The notes: generated from the sequence alone by a model not told the origin. A stretch of DNA of 64,000 bases from Stieleria varia (GCF_038443385.1 NZ_CP151726.1:2852001-2916000), one strand, 5' to 3'; positions 26,058 to 35,745 are shown, counted from the stretch's first letter. Program-made: numbers and translations.

Positions 26058-27608
26058 TTGCGCGTCGCGGCTCACTTAATCATCGGCCCGCCGGCGTCCA
26101 ATTTTCGCTGCGAAACGCCCGGTCGCACGGTTCGATCGAGTTGGTTCGCTGACCAAGGAGCTTCAGCAGATTTGGATTCATCAACGACGAATTGGCAAAG
26201 ATTGCCCACGCCCCAGCGGTGTCGCCTGATTGGCGGCGCTGCCACGTTTGTCGCGCGGGCAGCCGACGAATTGGTCGCGGCATGCCAAAGTGACCAGCGC
26301 ACCGACCCAGCCGAGACGATCGCATCCGAGCTGTTGCCACTGTGCAGCGCCCTGAAATTCATTCAGCGACGTGGCCGCAAGGTATTGGCGGACCGCCACT
26401 GTGGTTGGTGGGGACGTCCACTCTGGTTGTGGGGAGCATCCGCTCGTGTCTCTCGCGTGCCACACGGTCGCGTGCTGGTGTTGGGGACATGGAATTACCC
26501 AGTGTTGTTGCCCGGCGTTCAAGTCGCTCAGGCTTTGGCAGGGGGCAATCAAGTCTTTCTGAAACCCGCTCCAGGAACCGAGCGAGCGTCCGAATTGCTT
26601 GCCAAGTGCTTCTACGATGCGGGAGTTCCTGTGCATCAACTACAAGTGCTGGATTCGACCACCGAGGCTGCGGTCGCACAGATGAACTCCGGCGTGGAAT
26701 TGGTCGTGCTGACGGGGGCTGCCGATACGGGTCGCAAAGTGTTGGCTGCCGCGGCGACGAGCTTGACCCATTCGATCATGGAACTCAGCGGATGCGACGC
26801 AGCAATTGTGTTGCCGGGCGCGGATCTCAAACGCGTCGTACGCGCTTTGGCGTTTGGTCTGAGGTTCAACAGTGGCGCGACGTGTATCGGTCCCCGCCGA
26901 TTGATGGTGCCGCCTGAGTTCATGCCGGCACTGATGGACGCCCTGAAAGCTGAGTTTGCCGACGATGAATCCGTCGTGGTCCATCCGGCCGCGCGGTTCG
27001 GCGCGGCGTCCTTGATTCAGGACGCGTTGGATCACGGCGCCTCGGATTTGCTGGGCGTCTTTGACCGCGATCGATTGATAGAAACGGGCCAGATGCAGAT
27101 CGTTTTGCTGGGCGACGTACAACCGGACCACGACATTGCATCGGCGGACGTGTTCGCCCCCGTGTTGTCGATCATGTCAGTGGAAAGTCTTCAGCAGGCC
27201 ATCCAATGGGTCAACCAGTGTCCCTATCGATTGGCCGCATCAGTGTTCGGGCCCAAGTCCGAGGCATTGAAGGTTGCAAACCAGTTGTCGGTCGGAACCG
27301 TGATCGTCAACGACTTGATCGCCCCGACGGCCGACCCGAGGTTGCCGCTGGGCGGTCGCGGAGAAAGCGGCTTTGGTGTCACAAGGGGAGCCGAAGGACT
27401 GTTGGCGATGACCGTCCCCCGAGTCGTGAGTGTGCGAAAAGGCAACATCGCCCCGCATCTGGAACCCCGCCGGGCATCGGATCAGCAGTTGCTGGGCGGT
27501 TTATTACAGTTTTCACACGGCGGGACGCTGAAATGCAGGATTGCGGGACTCAGACGCATGGTGAAGGCGGGCAAAAACAGAGACAATCGCGATGGCGAGG
27601 CCTCGTGA
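26058..27608 (+). CDS. Aldehyde dehydrogenase of the carotenoid-type gene set
   Basis: The product is ALDH superfamily, with VLGTWNYPVLLPGVQVAQAL as the cofactor-domain entry, the general-base Glu in IMELSGCDAA (about residue 241) and the catalytic Cys in FNSGATCIGPRR (about residue 275). The start is uncertain: TTG 26058 is the first start clear of an upstream palindromic repeat, while the open frame runs back to 25971. In staphyloxanthin synthesis an ALDH oxidises 4,4'-diaponeurosporenal to the carboxylic acid, and the next gene is a CrtP-like enzyme, so the same step is inferred here. The last 30 residues are basic and poorly conserved. Confidence 0.82.
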   Translation: MRVAAHLIIGPPASNFRCETPGRTVRSSWFADQGASADLDSSTTNWQRLPTPQRCRLIGGAATFVARAADELVAACQSDQRTDPAETIASELLPLCSALKFIQRRGRKVLADRHCGWWGRPLWLWGASARVSRVPHGRVLVLGTWNYPVLLPGVQVAQALAGGNQVFLKPAPGTERASELLAKCFYDAGVPVHQLQVLDSTTEAAVAQMNSGVELVVLTGAADTGRKVLAAAATSLTHSIMELSGCDAAIVLPGADLKRVVRALAFGLRFNSGATCIGPRRLMVPPEFMPALMDALKAEFADDESVVVHPAARFGAASLIQDALDHGASDLLGVFDRDRLIETGQMQIVLLGDVQPDHDIASADVFAPVLSIMSVESLQQAIQWVNQCPYRLAASVFGPKSEALKVANQLSVGTVIVNDLIAPTADPRLPLGGRGESGFGVTRGAEGLLAMTVPRVVSVRKGNIAPHLEPRRASDQQLLGGLLQFSHGGTLKCRIAGLRRMVKAGKNRDNRDGEAS

Positions 27609-27788
27609 GGGTACGTTGCCCAGGCGGTAGCGTCATGGTTCGCGATGCTTGTCGTCCAGTGGCCGCCAGCACCTGGACATCGACTCGACCATCCAGGGCT
27701 TGCCTCGCTGAACAATGTGTTGTCCGGTTCGCCGAACGCGGCATCCATCTCAAGTCGTCTCCACGGTTCGTTATCAAACGCTGAAAAC

Positions 27789-29366
27789 ATGATTGCAACG
27801 GATTCTAAATCACTTCAGGTCGTCGTCGTCGGTAGCGGTTTGGCAGGGCTATCGAGCGCCTGTGTGCTGGCCGCTCGCGGACATCGTGTCATCTTGGTGG
27901 ACAAGAATGACTGGGTAGGCGGAAAAGCAGCGCAGCACACCGCCGACGGATTCCGGTTCGACATGGGGCCGACGATCCTGACATTGCCCAGCGTCCTGAA
28001 GCGTGTGTTCCAGGAAGCCGACCGACGGATGGAGGACTACCTGGAGATTCTGCCGCTCGATCCACAGTGGCGATGTTTTTTCGAAGCCAGTGGTGGGCAC
28101 GAACGCGCGGTCTTGGATTTGGTTTCCGAGACAGCGACGATGAAAGAGAATCTGCAGCGTTTCACCGGATCGCAAATCAGTGGTGACGGCTACGAGCGTT
28201 TCCTCAAGATGAGCCAACAGTTGCACGGCGTCTCGGACCGATTCTTCTTTTGGCGTAGCGTCGGTGGCTTGATCGACACCATGGATGTCGGCGGTGCGTT
28301 CTCGGCCGCCGTTTTGAAAGATGTCCTGTCGCTGCGAATGGGAAAGAGTGTTGCATCCGTCGTTCGATCCTACGTCCCTGATCATCGCGTTTCGCAAATG
28401 ATGGATCACTTCACCCAGTACGTCGGATCATCACCCTACGCGTCGCCCGCTGTGCTGTGTGGCATCGCGCACATGCAGACTCAGGAAGGCATATGGTATC
28501 CCGTCGGCGGCACCCGCGCGGTCCCAGAGGCTTTGTGCAAACTGGCAATGGAATTGGGCGTGGACGTGCGAACCAACGTCGACGTGCTGCGAATCCAAAC
28601 GGCGGGAGATCGAGTCACCGGCGTGGTCACCACGAGCGGAGAAACGATCTCGTGCGATGCCGTGGTCAGCAATTGTGATGCAGTGCGTACGTATCGTGAG
28701 TTGCTGGACGACACACCTCAGAGCGACAAATTCGAAAAAGCACGCAAATACGAACCGGCATGCAGTGGTGTCGTGTTGTACTTGGGGTTGAACAAACGTT
28801 TTGACCAGCTGTTGCACCACAACTTTGTCTTCTCTCGTGACCCCGAAGAAGAATTCGACTACATCTACCACCGAGGCGAACCCGCGCCGGACCCCACCGC
28901 CTACGTGTGTGCTCCTGCGATCAGTGAACCTGCGGTAGCACCTGAGGGCGGTGAAGCCTTGTACATACTGGTCCACACGCCTTACCTGCGACCGCAACAC
29001 AACTGGAAAGAGATGTTGCCCAAATATCGCGAGGTGATTCTCGATAAACTGGAAAGCTGCGCCGGTATGAAAGGCTTGCGAGACTCGATCCAGTACGAAG
29101 CATCACTGACTCCCGAAGGAATTCACAATCGCTATCGCGTGCTCAACGGTGCCATCTATGGTCTGGCCAGTCATGGCAAATACCTCGGTGCCTTCAAACC
29201 AGGGAATCGACGCAAGGACCTGCAGGGTCTCTATTTGGCCGGCGGTGCAGCGCATCCAGGCCCCGGAATGCCGATGGTGATGATGAGCGGTTGGATTGCT
29301 GCGGACTCGTTGGATCAAGACGTTCAGAATGGCAAGCTGGGTCGACAAGCCTCAGCGATGATTTGA
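27789..29366 (+). CDS. Carotenoid desaturase/oxidase (CrtN/CrtP-like)
   Basis: The ATG at 27789 gives 525 residues; the upstream extension to 27645 is rejected because the FAD motif VVVVGSGLAGLSSACVLAARG begins right after this ATG (glycines near 15, 17 and 20). The end has the family's flavin-binding signature GLYLAGGAAHPGPGMPMVMM. Such enzymes desaturate or oxidise phytoene, squalene or diaponeurosporene. The neighbours (ALDH upstream; acyltransferase and glycosyltransferase downstream) fit a terminal-methyl oxidase of C30 carotenoids (CrtP role) better than a backbone desaturase, but sequence alone does not separate them. The next gene's ATG follows the stop by ten bases. Confidence 0.86.
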   Translation: MIATDSKSLQVVVVGSGLAGLSSACVLAARGHRVILVDKNDWVGGKAAQHTADGFRFDMGPTILTLPSVLKRVFQEADRRMEDYLEILPLDPQWRCFFEASGGHERAVLDLVSETATMKENLQRFTGSQISGDGYERFLKMSQQLHGVSDRFFFWRSVGGLIDTMDVGGAFSAAVLKDVLSLRMGKSVASVVRSYVPDHRVSQMMDHFTQYVGSSPYASPAVLCGIAHMQTQEGIWYPVGGTRAVPEALCKLAMELGVDVRTNVDVLRIQTAGDRVTGVVTTSGETISCDAVVSNCDAVRTYRELLDDTPQSDKFEKARKYEPACSGVVLYLGLNKRFDQLLHHNFVFSRDPEEEFDYIYHRGEPAPDPTAYVCAPAISEPAVAPEGGEALYILVHTPYLRPQHNWKEMLPKYREVILDKLESCAGMKGLRDSIQYEASLTPEGIHNRYRVLNGAIYGLASHGKYLGAFKPGNRRKDLQGLYLAGGAAHPGPGMPMVMMSGWIAADSLDQDVQNGKLGRQASAMI

Positions 29367-29376
29367 CGGCGGTTTG

Positions 29377-30225
29377 ATGAGCACGAATGAATCGTCCGAC
29401 AAACGTCGAACCCAAACAAAACCGACACCACCGCCCGTCGCCGATTGGCTGCAGAATGGTTTCCATCGCTTCCTCCGGCCGATGCTGCGCCGGGCATTTC
29501 ATTCGATCGCGTTGGAACGCCAGTCTCGCCAACACACATCGGTCGATCCATCAGCCGCATTGATCGTGTACGCGAATCATCCGTCCTGGTGGGATCCGTT
29601 GATCGCACACTTTCTGAACCGAACACTTTTTAACAAGCGACAGTTTTACGCGCCGATTGATTCTGCAGCACTTGAGCAATACCGTGTGTTTGCCAAACTG
29701 GGATTCTTTGGCGTTCAAATGCAGTCGACATCGGGTGCCGCTGCATTCTTGAAACAGAGCACCGCGATCTTGAATGCCAGTCGCTCGGCACTATGGCTGA
29801 CACCGGAAGGTCGATTTGCGGACTCACGAGACCACTCCGCGCCGTTGATGCCCGGGCTGGCTCACTTGTGTACCAAACTCCACGACGCAGTCGCATTGCC
29901 GATGGCGTTGGAGTACGTGTTTTGGGAAGAACGATTGCCGGAGTGTTTGGTCAAATTTGGTGAGCCGATCGCGATCGGCCATGACAGCGGATTGTCCAAG
30001 TCCGATTGGTCGCAGCGGTTGACGACGCGGCTACGCGACACTCAAGCAGAACTGTCGACACTGGCGATCGCGCGTGATTCAGCACCGTTTGAAAATCTGC
30101 TGCCAGGAAAGCGTGGCGGCGGCATGATCTATGACACCTTCCGTCGAGCCAAGGCATTGGCGACAGGAAAACGTTTTCGCGCATCTCACGGCGAACACTT
30201 CGAGCAATCGGAGCGTCCCGAATGA
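29377..30225 (+). CDS. PlsC-like acyltransferase of the carotenoid-type set
   Basis: The start is ATG 29377, ten bases after the desaturase stop; an in-frame TTG directly precedes it. The 282-residue protein has the 1-acylglycerol-3-phosphate acyltransferase motifs: NHPSWWDP (catalytic His at about 68, Asp at about 73), a middle substrate-binding block FFGVQMQSTSG, and TPEGRFAD. Such enzymes move acyl groups from acyl-CoA or acyl-ACP to an acceptor. In staphyloxanthin synthesis an acyltransferase (CrtO) adds a fatty acid to the glucose ester, but CrtO is not of this family. A parallel role here is inference. The stop overlaps the next start by four bases (ATGA). Confidence 0.85.
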   Translation: MSTNESSDKRRTQTKPTPPPVADWLQNGFHRFLRPMLRRAFHSIALERQSRQHTSVDPSAALIVYANHPSWWDPLIAHFLNRTLFNKRQFYAPIDSAALEQYRVFAKLGFFGVQMQSTSGAAAFLKQSTAILNASRSALWLTPEGRFADSRDHSAPLMPGLAHLCTKLHDAVALPMALEYVFWEERLPECLVKFGEPIAIGHDSGLSKSDWSQRLTTRLRDTQAELSTLAIARDSAPFENLLPGKRGGGMIYDTFRRAKALATGKRFRASHGEHFEQSERPE

Positions 30226-31367
30226 GCTTGACACTCGCGATCGCTGCTTTGATGTCCTCTGCATTGCCCGCAGCGATGTTCCTCAAGAACCTGCCGTTGT
30301 TTCGAATCGATTTGGCTGCCGGATCAGACGGTAGCGAATCAGACATAGATGCAAATACAACCGGTGTCTCCCTCCTGATTCCGGCGAGAGACGAAGCCCT
30401 GGGGATTCGTCAAAGCGTTACCGCTGCCTTGGCAAGCGTCGGCGTTGAACTGGAAGTCGTCGTCTTGGACGATTGCTCGACGGACGGCACCGCTGAAATC
30501 GTTTCCCAATTGTGCCGCGACGATCAGCGAGTCCGGCTGCTGCACGGCACGGAATTGCCAGACGGCTGGAACGGAAAGCAACACGCTTGTAAGTTGCTCG
30601 CTGATGCGGCTCGCTTTGACAACCTCGTATTCATCGATGCCGATGTCCGTTTGCAGCCCCACGCGATCGCTTGGCTGATCGCTCGGATGCAGGATACGGA
30701 CGTCGCCCTGCTGAGCGCCTTTCCACGCCAAGTCACCGAAACTTGGCTTGAGAAATGGGTGATCCCGATGATGCATTTCATCCTGCTGGGCTATTTGCCA
30801 CTGGATCAAATGCGACAGTCGACCAAACCCCCGTTCGCGGCCGGTTGTGGTCAGTTGTTCGTGACCAATAAAAGAGACTATCAGCGTGCGGGCACGCACG
30901 CTGCGATCAGGGAGTCTCGACACGATGGTGTGAAGCTGCCTCGTGCGTATCGAAACGCGGACATGATGACAGACGTTGTTGATGGGACGCAGCTGGCAAG
31001 CTGTCGTATGTACGACGGTGCCGGACAGGTCGTGCGCGGCGTCTTGAAAAATGCCGTGGAGGGCATCGCCAATCCAAAACTGATCGTGGTTTTCACGATG
31101 CTGCTGCTCGGCTGTAGCCTATTGCCAGTCGTTGCACTGGCCGTCGCCACTCTGCAACACAGCACGATTGCGATTGCTATATCCGGAGCGGCGATCGTGC
31201 TGGCCCACCTTCCCCGACTGATTGCTTGTCGAGTGTTGCAACAATCATGGTTGGGCGCATTTTGTCACGTCCCTGCAACGGTGCTGTTTGTCACCTTGCA
31301 ATGGATCGCGTTGATCAATCACGTCACCGGGCGCAAAATTGCTTGGCGAGGACGCACCCAAACGTAG
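30222..31367 (+). CDS. Family 2 glycosyltransferase (CrtQ-like)
   Basis: The 381-residue product has an N-terminal hydrophobic segment, a GT2 domain with VSLLIPARDEALGIRQSV and LDDCSTDGTAEI, and the metal-binding D-x-D in FIDADVRLQP (about residue 139). Two or more C-terminal hydrophobic helices (residues about 285-365) anchor it in the membrane. The ATG overlaps the acyltransferase stop, so translation is probably coupled. In the staphyloxanthin pathway CrtQ, a GT2 enzyme, forms the glucose ester of diaponeurosporenoate; the order ALDH, oxidase, acyltransferase, GT2 supports the same kind of tailoring here. The sugar and the carotenoid are not provable from sequence. Confidence 0.85.
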   Translation: MSLTLAIAALMSSALPAAMFLKNLPLFRIDLAAGSDGSESDIDANTTGVSLLIPARDEALGIRQSVTAALASVGVELEVVVLDDCSTDGTAEIVSQLCRDDQRVRLLHGTELPDGWNGKQHACKLLADAARFDNLVFIDADVRLQPHAIAWLIARMQDTDVALLSAFPRQVTETWLEKWVIPMMHFILLGYLPLDQMRQSTKPPFAAGCGQLFVTNKRDYQRAGTHAAIRESRHDGVKLPRAYRNADMMTDVVDGTQLASCRMYDGAGQVVRGVLKNAVEGIANPKLIVVFTMLLLGCSLLPVVALAVATLQHSTIAIAISGAAIVLAHLPRLIACRVLQQSWLGAFCHVPATVLFVTLQWIALINHVTGRKIAWRGRTQT

Positions 31368-31410
31368 CGACCCCGATCTGGCATAATGTGTCCTGTACGC
31401 TGGAATTTGC

Positions 31411-31525
31411 GTACGTCAGCCTTTCCAGGCTGACCTACCCCTAAATAATGTCAGCCTACCCGTACGTCAGCCTTTCCAGGCTGACCTCACCCTTCAGTCG
31501 TGTCAGCCTGGAAAGGCTGACGTAC
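31411..31525. repeat. Three copies of the 'GTCAGCCTTTCCAGGCTGAC' hairpin
   Basis: Copies occur at 31411-31435 and 31464-31485 in one orientation and at 31501-31525 inverted. Each is a self-complementary hairpin with 8-bp arms and a TTCC loop, and each is extended by TACGTC flanks. A further copy lies at 59049-59068. It sits between the GT2 gene and the PhyH gene and may end transcription or be a scattered repeat. Confidence 0.8.
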
Positions 31526-31556
31526 ATCTTTCCTCTCTCGCACATGGCACACGACG

Positions 31557-32330
31557 ATGAATTCAATGCTGATTTGTGACCAATCGCTGCGTCAGTTCCA
31601 AGACGACGGCTATCTGATGGTTCGTGGTCTGTTTGATGCCGACGAGATGACCGGATTGCTGCGGTACAGCAAAGGGGACTCTGGGTTGGACGCCGACACG
31701 ATCACGCGAATGGATTCGACAGGTGGCCAAAGTCGACTCGCTCTGCGAAACGAACTCGATCCTGGTTCCCCGTACGCGGCAGTCGTACGATCCCGACGGA
31801 TGGCAGACACGATGCAGTACTTGCTCGATGCGGAAGTGTATCACTACCACCACAAGATGATGCTTAAAGAGCCGCGTGTCGGGGGAGCTTGGGAGTGGCA
31901 TCAGGACTACGGATATTGGTATATGTTCGGCTGCTTGTATCCAGACATGGCCAGTGCGCTGCTGGCGGTTGATCGAGCAACCCGCGCAAACGGATGCCTC
32001 CAGGTTCTACGCGGCTCGCACAAGATAGGACGCGTCGATCACGGAATGTCGGGTGAGCAAGTCGGCGCGGACATGACGCGGGTCGAGCAAGCGATGAAAC
32101 ATCACGAATTGGTATACTGCGAGATGGAGCCCGGCGACGTTCTGTTTTTTCACGCCAATCTGCTTCACCGCAGCGACAAGAACGAGAGCGAGGATCCGCG
32201 CTGGTCTTTGATCTGCTGCTACAACACGCGTCACAACGATCCATTCATCTTGGGCAAGCATGCAAGCTATGAGCCACTGGAACGATTGGAGGACGAGGCC
32301 GTCCGACAGCGATTGACGACACTGGGATGA
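31557..32330 (+). CDS. Phytanoyl-CoA dioxygenase (PhyH) family protein
   Basis: The 257-residue product has the non-haem iron triad: HxD in EWHQDYGYWY (His about 115, Asp about 117) and a distal His in LLHRSDKNES (about 204). An Arg follows in PRWSLICCYN for 2-oxoglutarate binding. Family enzymes hydroxylate their substrates using O2 and 2-oxoglutarate. In planctomycetes PhyH genes often sit beside Gfo/Idh/MocA genes, as here (the next gene begins 47 bases after the stop). The substrate is unknown; sugar or polyol catabolism is only suggested by the neighbour. No signal peptide is present, so it is probably cytoplasmic. Confidence 0.87.
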   Translation: MNSMLICDQSLRQFQDDGYLMVRGLFDADEMTGLLRYSKGDSGLDADTITRMDSTGGQSRLALRNELDPGSPYAAVVRSRRMADTMQYLLDAEVYHYHHKMMLKEPRVGGAWEWHQDYGYWYMFGCLYPDMASALLAVDRATRANGCLQVLRGSHKIGRVDHGMSGEQVGADMTRVEQAMKHHELVYCEMEPGDVLFFHANLLHRSDKNESEDPRWSLICCYNTRHNDPFILGKHASYEPLERLEDEAVRQRLTTLG

Positions 32331-32377
32331 TCTCGTCCAAACTCAATGCCCTTTCCCGCTAACGAAAGACATCTGTC

Positions 32378-33568
32378 ATGGCACAAATCTCACTGCTCGG
32401 AACCGGACTGATCGGGTCGTTTTACACCCAGGCGTTGCAGCGAGGACGGAGCAGAGATTCGGTGGAGGTCGTTTACTCTCGCTCGCAGGATCGGGCCAAC
32501 GATTTTGCGACGAAGTGGAATGTGGATGTTGCCACGACGGACATGCAAGTTGCGATTGAAGCCGACACGGATGTGGTCATCGTGGCCTTGCCAAATGATT
32601 TGCACGAACAAGCGGTGACGGCGGCAGCAGCGGCGGGGAAAGCCGTCTTTTGTACCAAACCCCTGGGACGAAATGCCGAGGAAGCCTTGCGGATGCTGCA
32701 AGCCGTTGAGTCCGCAGGCGTTGCTCACGGCTATCTGGAAGACCTCGTCTACACACCCAAAACGCTTAAAGCGCTGCAGTCCGTACGATCGGGCAGCATC
32801 GGTGATGTGCTGTGGGTCCGTTCTCGAGAAACGCACCCGGGACCGCATAGCGATTGGTTCTGGGACAAGCAGCGTGCCGGCGGTGGAGCGATCCTGGACA
32901 TGGGTTGCCACTGCATCGAGATCGCTCGCAGCTTTATCGGTAAAGACATTCGACCCGTGGAGGTCGTCTGCTGGGGTGATACCCAAGTTCATCCGATCGA
33001 GACGGAGGACCACGCGATCGGGATGGTCAAGTACGAGAACGGTGCGATCGGACAGTTCGAGGTCAGTTGGTCGTTCCGTGGTGGCATGGATCTGCGTGAT
33101 GAAATCTCCGGTACCGGCGGAACGATCTGGCTCAACCATTGGCTGCGAACTGGCATGGAGATGTTTTCCGCAGATGGGATGGACGGCTATGTGGCCGAGA
33201 AAGCAGAATCGGATCGCGGGTGGCTATTCCCCGTGGGCGATGAAGTCGCTGCGTTGGGCTACACCGATATGTTTGCCGACATGCTCGACTCGCTGGATCA
33301 TCGCCGCCCTCCGGTGGAAGATTTCTATGACGGCTACATCGTCAACGCAATCGTTGACGCATCCTATCGTTCGATGCAATCCAAACGTTGGGAAACGATC
33401 GATCTGCCGATCTGGCGAGGCAGGGAAGATGTCCAGCGCGTGGGCTGCCACCGCGACTTTGATGATCAACATGTCCTGATCAAAGAAGAAACCATGCCCG
33501 ACGGAAAACGAAAGCTGATCCTGAGAAACAAATCCACTGGCGAAGTCTCACAACGCGTTACCGGATGA
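32378..33568 (+). CDS. Gfo/Idh/MocA-family oxidoreductase, cytoplasmic
   Basis: The 396-residue product starts directly in the nucleotide-binding fold ([17 protein letters not shown]), without a Tat leader, unlike the relative at 21272. The family's EKP motif reads [12 protein letters not shown], keeping Lys and Pro. The active-site region has [19 protein letters not shown] with the catalytic-type His. It forms a likely two-gene transcription unit with the PhyH gene. Members act on sugars, inositols or amino-sugar derivatives with NAD(P); the substrate is unknown. The C-terminal tail ([16 protein letters not shown]) is additional to the usual fold. Its stop lies five bases from the convergent DUF2513 gene. 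Confidence 0.88.
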   Translation: MAQISLLGTGLIGSFYTQALQRGRSRDSVEVVYSRSQDRANDFATKWNVDVATTDMQVAIEADTDVVIVALPNDLHEQAVTAAAAAGKAVFCTKPLGRNAEEALRMLQAVESAGVAHGYLEDLVYTPKTLKALQSVRSGSIGDVLWVRSRETHPGPHSDWFWDKQRAGGGAILDMGCHCIEIARSFIGKDIRPVEVVCWGDTQVHPIETEDHAIGMVKYENGAIGQFEVSWSFRGGMDLRDEISGTGGTIWLNHWLRTGMEMFSADGMDGYVAEKAESDRGWLFPVGDEVAALGYTDMFADMLDSLDHRRPPVEDFYDGYIVNAIVDASYRSMQSKRWETIDLPIWRGREDVQRVGCHRDFDDQHVLIKEETMPDGKRKLILRNKSTGEVSQRVTG

Positions 33569-33573
33569 TTTGC

Positions 33574-33954
33574 TCAGGCAATCTCACCGGCAACCAAGAA
33601 TTCATTGATCTTTGCAACGGCCAGTTGCGACCAAATCTCGAATGACGCCGCGTTCAACCCTGCGTCATTGAGTTTCTCCTTAGCGCTCACCCAGACTCGA
33701 TCGTCCACGATGTTGTCGGCAAAATCCTGTCCTGCCCACGTCAGGGCCAATGTCGACACGCCATAGCGATCTTTCCGTGGCCCCGTGTCGACTCCCGTCA
33801 TCATGCCGCCCTGAAGCAGCAAAGCGATGTGATACCCGTACACTCCATTGTCGGTATCGTTGATCAGCGTCTGCACTTCACTGGCAGAGGGACGCCCATC
33901 GTGATCACGAATCGCAAGCAGAATTTTCCGGATCAAATCCATGTCACGTATCAT
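33574..33954 (-). CDS. DUF2513-like protein
   Basis: The 126-residue product begins RDMDLIRKILLAIRDHDG and continues with VYGYHIALLLQGGMM and LTWAGQDFADNI, the pattern of the DUF2513 family. The fold looks like a small winged-helix unit. Such genes are widespread in bacteria and in phages, sometimes next to restriction or toxin-antitoxin genes, but nothing of that kind is adjacent here. It is convergent with the Gfo/Idh gene, with only five bases between their ends. The function is unknown. Confidence 0.72.
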   Translation of the reverse strand: MIRDMDLIRKILLAIRDHDGRPSASEVQTLINDTDNGVYGYHIALLLQGGMMTGVDTGPRKDRYGVSTLALTWAGQDFADNIVDDRVWVSAKEKLNDAGLNAASFEIWSQLAVAKINEFLVAGEIA

Positions 33955-34398
33955 TCTCTGTGCTCGCTGGCGGTAGTTCTTTGCTTCTTCATCATCCTAT
34001 CCCAGTGGTAGCGTTAAGCGTTCCATATTGTGTCTGCTTTGTGTTTTTAGTGGCGATCCGTTGCTGGAGGACAGCCAAGGAATGAGGATTGCTAAAAAGA
34101 ATAACAAGCAGACACAGAAAGATCGCATGCTGGCTCTCCGTTGACCGCGGAGCCGGTCACAGATGGTAGCCGTCGGTCGCGACAGCGCACCGACGGTCAG
34201 TGGAACTTCGCCCCGACCGACTTCGCCCCGACCGACCCCAAAGGCGGTCGCAGAGAACTCGTCGCAACACACGGACTGCGAGAAGCCCGATCAGCCCAAG
34301 CGGCGGGCGAAGGAAAGCGAGTCTCTTTGAATTCAATGCCGTCCCGGCCGCCGGCTCCGTGGAATGCGATTTCTCAAATTGAGGTTCTGTCGAGACGT
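33955..34398. other. Intergenic stretch, no gene seen
   Basis: About 444 bases without a supported reading frame. The stretch contains imperfect inverted words (TAGCCGTCGGTC and CACCGACGGTCA near 34158-34200) followed by a short direct repeat (GACTTCGCCCCGACCGAC-like, twice, 34207-34237). A similar inverted repeat with TAGCCGGCGGTC occurs at 58656. I see no promoter or RNA that I can name. Confidence 0.45.
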
Positions 34399-35436
34399 TC
34401 AGTCTAACTTCACTTGTGCTAAATACACCGATAGCGTTCCTTCGTGATCCGCTTGGTAGCTGACCCACACATCCCCACGATCCGAAGCGAGACCGATTGG
34501 CATGAGATTACCACCACTGGGGATCTCCAACAACTCAGTTAGATTACCGGTTGCCGGATCGAGTTCGCACAGTGAAATCCGATTCTTCTGGTCGACGATC
34601 CCAACGGAGGCAATAATACGTTTGTCAGGTAGTTGCAATAGATTCGGGTACTTGATCCGAGCGTCAATCTCTTGCCATTTCCACTCAGTAAAAGGAGCCT
34701 TAGAAATTCCAAAGTATCCTCCGAGCACGCCATCGTCGACAAAGTTGCCGTCGGTTCGACTCATCAGGCAATAACCCTGATCACCATCGAATAAGAGGGC
34801 GGCCTCGTCCGGAAAGAACCCTTGAAACGTCTCTTCGTACAAGCTTTCGAAATGGTGGCGGTTCGTGCTGGAGAAAATATGAATCGTTTGGGCGTTGCCG
34901 CAAATACAGCCACTTGCGTAACTGAAAGCAGATTCGCCGTGCCTGACGACACGACTAAATGGGAAATCGTTCTTTCCGATTTGATCCGTTTCACCCCAAC
35001 TCCGTCCGTTTCCCGTGAACCACGCCATCGTGTTGATGGTGCCACCGTACTCGGGGACTGGCGTCTCGGCGTTGGGATTCGGCACCACACCGGTCGTAGT
35101 GACCATCAACTGGTCGTCGGACAAGACTGTGAATCTCGGACGATACAGGCCCCGATTCGGAGTCTGAGATTTCAGTACCGTCTCAGATTTCCACTCGACT
35201 CCGTCTGCGGAACGAACAACACGAATGGCGCTGTTCATAGACCCCTGATCGACACTATCATCGTAGGCCAAGTACCAATGATTATTGAATCGGACGAGAT
35301 CAGTGCCGCACACACGGGGCGGCTGATTCGAAATGACTGTTGAAGACACAATCTGCGCTTTGTCTTCCGCACTGACAAGCGTCGCTGCAGTCAAGATCAG
35401 TAGCGATGTGAAGAATGTACTGACGATAATCCGCAT
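34399..35436 (-). CDS. Exported sialidase-like propeller protein
   Basis: The ATG at 35436 is chosen because GAGGAG lies seven bases upstream; an in-frame TTG at 35451 overlaps this site. The 345-residue product has a signal peptide (residues 1-24, ending LVSA) and repeated propeller-type strands (RVVRSADGVEWKSE, TGNGRSWGETD, IFSSTNRHHFESL), as in BNR/sialidase or GH43-like folds. I could not assign catalytic acids. It follows the sulfatase gene on the same strand, separated by a repeat-filled gap of about 560 bases. Glycan processing or binding outside the cytoplasm is likely but unproven. Confidence 0.75.
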   Translation of the reverse strand: MRIIVSTFFTSLLILTAATLVSAEDKAQIVSSTVISNQPPRVCGTDLVRFNNHWYLAYDDSVDQGSMNSAIRVVRSADGVEWKSETVLKSQTPNRGLYRPRFTVLSDDQLMVTTTGVVPNPNAETPVPEYGGTINTMAWFTGNGRSWGETDQIGKNDFPFSRVVRHGESAFSYASGCICGNAQTIHIFSSTNRHHFESLYEETFQGFFPDEAALLFDGDQGYCLMSRTDGNFVDDGVLGGYFGISKAPFTEWKWQEIDARIKYPNLLQLPDKRIIASVGIVDQKNRISLCELDPATGNLTELLEIPSGGNLMPIGLASDRGDVWVSYQADHEGTLSVYLAQVKLD

Positions 35437-35543
35437 TTCGTTTCTCCTCAATTGAATCTAGAACTGCGTGGTAACCGATGTATTCTACCGTCAATGGGAG
35501 GACGCTGACGTCTCGATTGTGTGTGAATCACTTGATTTTCCGC

Positions 35544-35674
35544 TAGTGCATCGTCCAGTCTTAGAACGTGGGTTCGGTAGATGAGCCGTTTTGGCGTTCG
35601 CCACGGTTTTCGTGACACAACCGTGGCTAACGCCAAAACGGCTAACCCCAAAATCAAGACCGGATGATGCACTA
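35544..35674. mobile_element. Palindromic element, family A, uninterrupted copy
   Basis: Its 131 bases have terminal repeats TAGTGCATCGTCCAGTCTT (35544-35562) and AAGACCGGATGATGCACTA (35656-35674), 17 of 19 complementary. A long central hairpin pairs 35585-35608 with 35619-35642 (GCCGTTTTGGCGTTCGCC against GGCTAACGCCAAAACGGC). It contains one GGCTAACCC, the site at which the copy at 22.7 kb was hit by element B. Confidence 0.85.
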
Positions 35675-35745
35675 GGGTGACAGATTGATCGAGCACAGCC
35701 GTCACCGTCTTTGACCGTCCTTGCGATCATGGGATCCTTTTGCGG

